Below are positions 46,213-47,533 of a DNA stretch of 47,533 nucleotides, piece after piece (positions within the stretch are counted from its first letter, which is position 1; every line of letters begins with the position of its first letter). A program made the position numbers and the translations under genes. The notes beneath the pieces are model-generated. The model was not told where the DNA came from. It saw nothing but the letters and a program-made list of their open reading frames with translations, and made no database searches. Origin of the DNA: a virus; IMG/VR virus record IMGVR_UViG_3300027963_004927, positions 1 to 47,533 of that record; one strand, written 5' to 3'.

Positions 46213-46488
46213 TTACTTGGTTTTGTTTTGTGCTGTGTAGGCCTTCATAACGCCTTCACCAAATTTGGCATAGTCAATTTTGGCAGCTTCTTGAGCATGC
46301 TTTACAGTTTCATGCATCACTGTGGTAGCTGCATCCATAGTGGCTTTGACAGCTTTTTTGGTGTACTCAGTTTGATTGTCGACAAACTGGTTGAGTGCTT
46401 CTGCAATTTTTTCGTCTGTTACGAAAGTTTTTACAAATTGCTTCTTGCCTGTTTGTACTGCGTCGATTGTGGCGTCTAATGCGAACAT
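46213..46488 (-). CDS. Phasin-like helical protein (91 aa)
   Basis: MFALDATIDAVQTGKKQFVK, then TFVTDEKIAEALNQFVDNQT, YTKKAVKATMDAATTVMHET and IDYAKFGEGVMKAYTAQNK: long amphipathic, Ala/Lys/Thr-rich helices like the phasins that coat polyhydroxyalkanoate granules in betaproteobacteria. Similarity is in style and pattern, not a certain match; a nucleoid-like protein is another possibility. AAGGAG precedes the ATG. Confidence 0.45.
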   Translation of the reverse strand: MFALDATIDAVQTGKKQFVKTFVTDEKIAEALNQFVDNQTEYTKKAVKATMDAATTVMHETVKHAQEAAKIDYAKFGEGVMKAYTAQNKTK

Positions 46489-46559
46489 TGTGTTTCTCCT
46501 TGGATAAAGCGAGGGTTTGTGTTGGCCCGACCATCGGCACCAACTTGTTTTCTCAACTG

Positions 46560-46565
46560 TATTTA
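46560..46565 (-). promoter_or_regulatory. T4-type late promoter motif
   Basis: Minus strand GCTAAATACAG, about 71 nt before the ATG of the phasin-like gene. Confidence 0.4.
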
Positions 46566-46612
46566 GCAATTATGTGCGGTCGCAGCATTTTTTGCAACCA
46601 GTTTGGCGAGTT

Positions 46613-47317
46613 TTATACTTTTAATTTTGCCAAACCCAAGGTTCGAAGAATGGTTATGTACAACCAACCTATGTCAAATTCCCACCAATTTTTAGAAAGA
46701 CGTGCGCTGGCCGGTGCCAGATGATGATTGTTGTGCAACTCTTCCCCGCCAATCACAATGCCCCAAGGCACAAGATTGCGACTTGAGTCTCGAGTTGAAC
46801 CATTTGTGTATCCGCACCAGTGTGCTAGCCCGTTGACAACACCTGCAGCCCAGAACGGAATCCAGATCATTTGTACACCCCAGACCAACGGGCCCCACCA
46901 GCCAAATATCAAGGTGTCGAGCACAAAGAGAATGCCAATGCCAAGTCTACTGTAAGGCTGGTATAGGTGAAGCTCCACCCAATCAGCAGGAGTGCCACGA
47001 CCGTATGCGTCAACCATGATTTTATCTTTTGCGGCTTCATGATACAACACTGCTCCTTTGAAAAAAACTCGTCCAAGACCATACACATGCGGACTGTGCG
47101 GGTCGCCTGGCTGGTCACTGAATCTGTGATGCTTGCGGTGTATCGCTACCCATTGTTGTGTGACCATGCCTGTTGTGAGCCACAACCAGAATCGCATGGC
47201 ATGTGCAAGTACAGGATGAAATTCTACCGATCGATGTGCTTGACTGCGGTGCAGATAAAGGGTAACACAGGCTATGGTAATGTGTGTCATTACCAAGGTA
47301 GCAACAAATGGACTCAT
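46613..47317 (-). CDS. Membrane fatty-acid desaturase
   Basis: A 234-aa desaturase of the delta-9 acyl-CoA/acyl-lipid type. The three histidine boxes are intact: HRSQAH (23-28), HRKHH (60-64), HNNHH (195-199). Four membrane segments are visible. These di-iron enzymes introduce a double bond into membrane fatty acids using oxygen and electrons from ferredoxin or a desaturase reductase. It is somewhat shorter than usual (about 300) but complete in motifs. It may adjust membrane fluidity in infected cells. The start is ATG at 47317, 3 nt after the upstream stop; a TTG at 47320 is possible. Confidence 0.9.
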   Translation of the reverse strand: MSPFVATLVMTHITIACVTLYLHRSQAHRSVEFHPVLAHAMRFWLWLTTGMVTQQWVAIHRKHHRFSDQPGDPHSPHVYGLGRVFFKGAVLYHEAAKDKIMVDAYGRGTPADWVELHLYQPYSRLGIGILFVLDTLIFGWWGPLVWGVQMIWIPFWAAGVVNGLAHWCGYTNGSTRDSSRNLVPWGIVIGGEELHNNHHLAPASARLSKNWWEFDIGWLYITILRTLGLAKLKV

Positions 47318-47320
47318 CAA

Positions 47321-47419
47321 TTACTTATGAGGATCTGCAGGTTTTGGCCGATTCAATTGGTCCCATTCTTCGTCTGTGACCGGCCACCAATGGGTATCAA
47401 TAGTAGTTGTGGCGCACAT
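47321..47419 (-). CDS. 32-aa microprotein before desaturase
   Basis: MCATTTIDTHWWPVTDEEWD, then QLNRPKPADPHK. A plausible coding frame between the 30-aa microprotein, which it overlaps by 23 nt, and the desaturase, whose ATG is 3 nt after its stop. No known family; the acidic, tryptophan-rich part might bind a partner. The short size makes this uncertain. Confidence 0.45.
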   Translation of the reverse strand: MCATTTIDTHWWPVTDEEWDQLNRPKPADPHK

Positions 47420-47489
47420 TTTTGTATTCGTTCCAGACCTCAGCCCAGGCAACAAAAAATTCACAAATTGCGTTAAATACTTTTTTCAT
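47397..47489 (-). CDS. 30-aa microprotein
   Basis: MKKVFNAICEFFVAWAEVWN followed by EYKNVRHNYY: an amphipathic, aromatic-rich helix likely to lie on a membrane. AAAAGGA is 5-6 nt before the ATG, so translation is likely. It leads the desaturase operon and could be a small membrane regulator of it. No known family. Confidence 0.5.
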   Translation of the reverse strand: MKKVFNAICEFFVAWAEVWNEYKNVRHNYY

Positions 47490-47533
47490 ACGATTCCTTT
47501 TGTAGTTCGATAATGGTACTCACGTGTGAGTCG

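Noticed and set aside
46572-46724. Plus-strand frame starting MCGRSIFCNQ, similar to MCGRF-type SRAP starts
   Set aside because: It runs into the complement of the desaturase, has no ribosome site, and shows no SRAP motifs after the first residues.

Overview
This window is one segment of a large T4-type myovirus genome. Most genes lie on the minus strand in tightly packed, overlapping operons (many ATGA stop/start overlaps). The T4-type assignment rests on a gp44-like clamp-loader ATPase, PhoH, a GroES-like co-chaperonin, a Pol III alpha-like fragment, several small proteins of the kind conserved in T4-type cyanophages and pelagiphages, fibre genes with the T4-type N-terminal motif, and TAAATA late-promoter motifs. 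Head, terminase and polymerase genes are not here, so this is not the whole genome. The host is not stated. A Bug/TctC-type solute-binding protein, a betaproteobacterial-looking IF-1 and sigma70-type promoters suggest an aquatic betaproteobacterium, possibly Comamonadaceae-like; that is inference.

Layout. 1-2400: start of a secreted TctC-like protein, a methyltransferase (+) and two conserved phage proteins. 2.5-10.5 kb: PhoH (+), then a long minus-strand operon with HAD phosphatase, clamp loader, nucleotidyltransferase, GroES-like protein and DnaE-like fragment, interrupted by an AT-rich island (4189-6055). 10.6-18.8 kb: four large virion proteins (fibres, Ig-like protein, repeat fibres). 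18.8-20 kb: host-like genes for Fe-S insertion protein, superoxide dismutase and IF-1. 20-24.5 kb: a tandem array of small paralogs ending in F-x-L-[KRT]-W, a lysis pair (SleB-type hydrolase plus membrane protein), and small conserved genes. 24.6-27.7 kb: early-gene cassettes, each behind its own sigma70-like promoter, with an exact 107-bp repeat. 27.8-30 kb: HNH-like, T5orf172-like and ParB-like genes. 30-36.9 kb: TylF-like methyltransferase, metallophosphoesterase, twitch radical SAM protein, cupin and an HTH protein. 37-40 kb (+): a second fibre and a lectin-like protein. 40-42.4 kb: an overlapping ClpP / radical SAM / binding-protein operon. 42.4-45.2 kb (+): two probable capsid-internal proteins. 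45.2-47.5 kb: a ClpP C-terminal remnant, a zincin, a phasin-like protein, a fatty-acid desaturase and two overlapping microproteins.

Regulation can be read well. Small early genes have TTGAC-16/18-TATAAT promoters; structural and host-like genes have TAAATA motifs. In eight cases the promoter lies so close to the ATG that the mRNA should start at or within about two bases of the start codon (leaderless): four sigma70-type (HAD phosphatase; a 77-aa protein; the 80-aa operon head at 24246; GIY-YIG nuclease) and four late-type (2340; SOD; IF-1; 43998). The same phage encodes IF-1. Other points of interest are the FxLKW paralog array, the 107-bp repeat that has replaced the tail of a neighbouring gene, the ClpP remnant, and the ClpP-radical SAM operon. 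No tRNA, rRNA, CRISPR array or insertion sequence was found.
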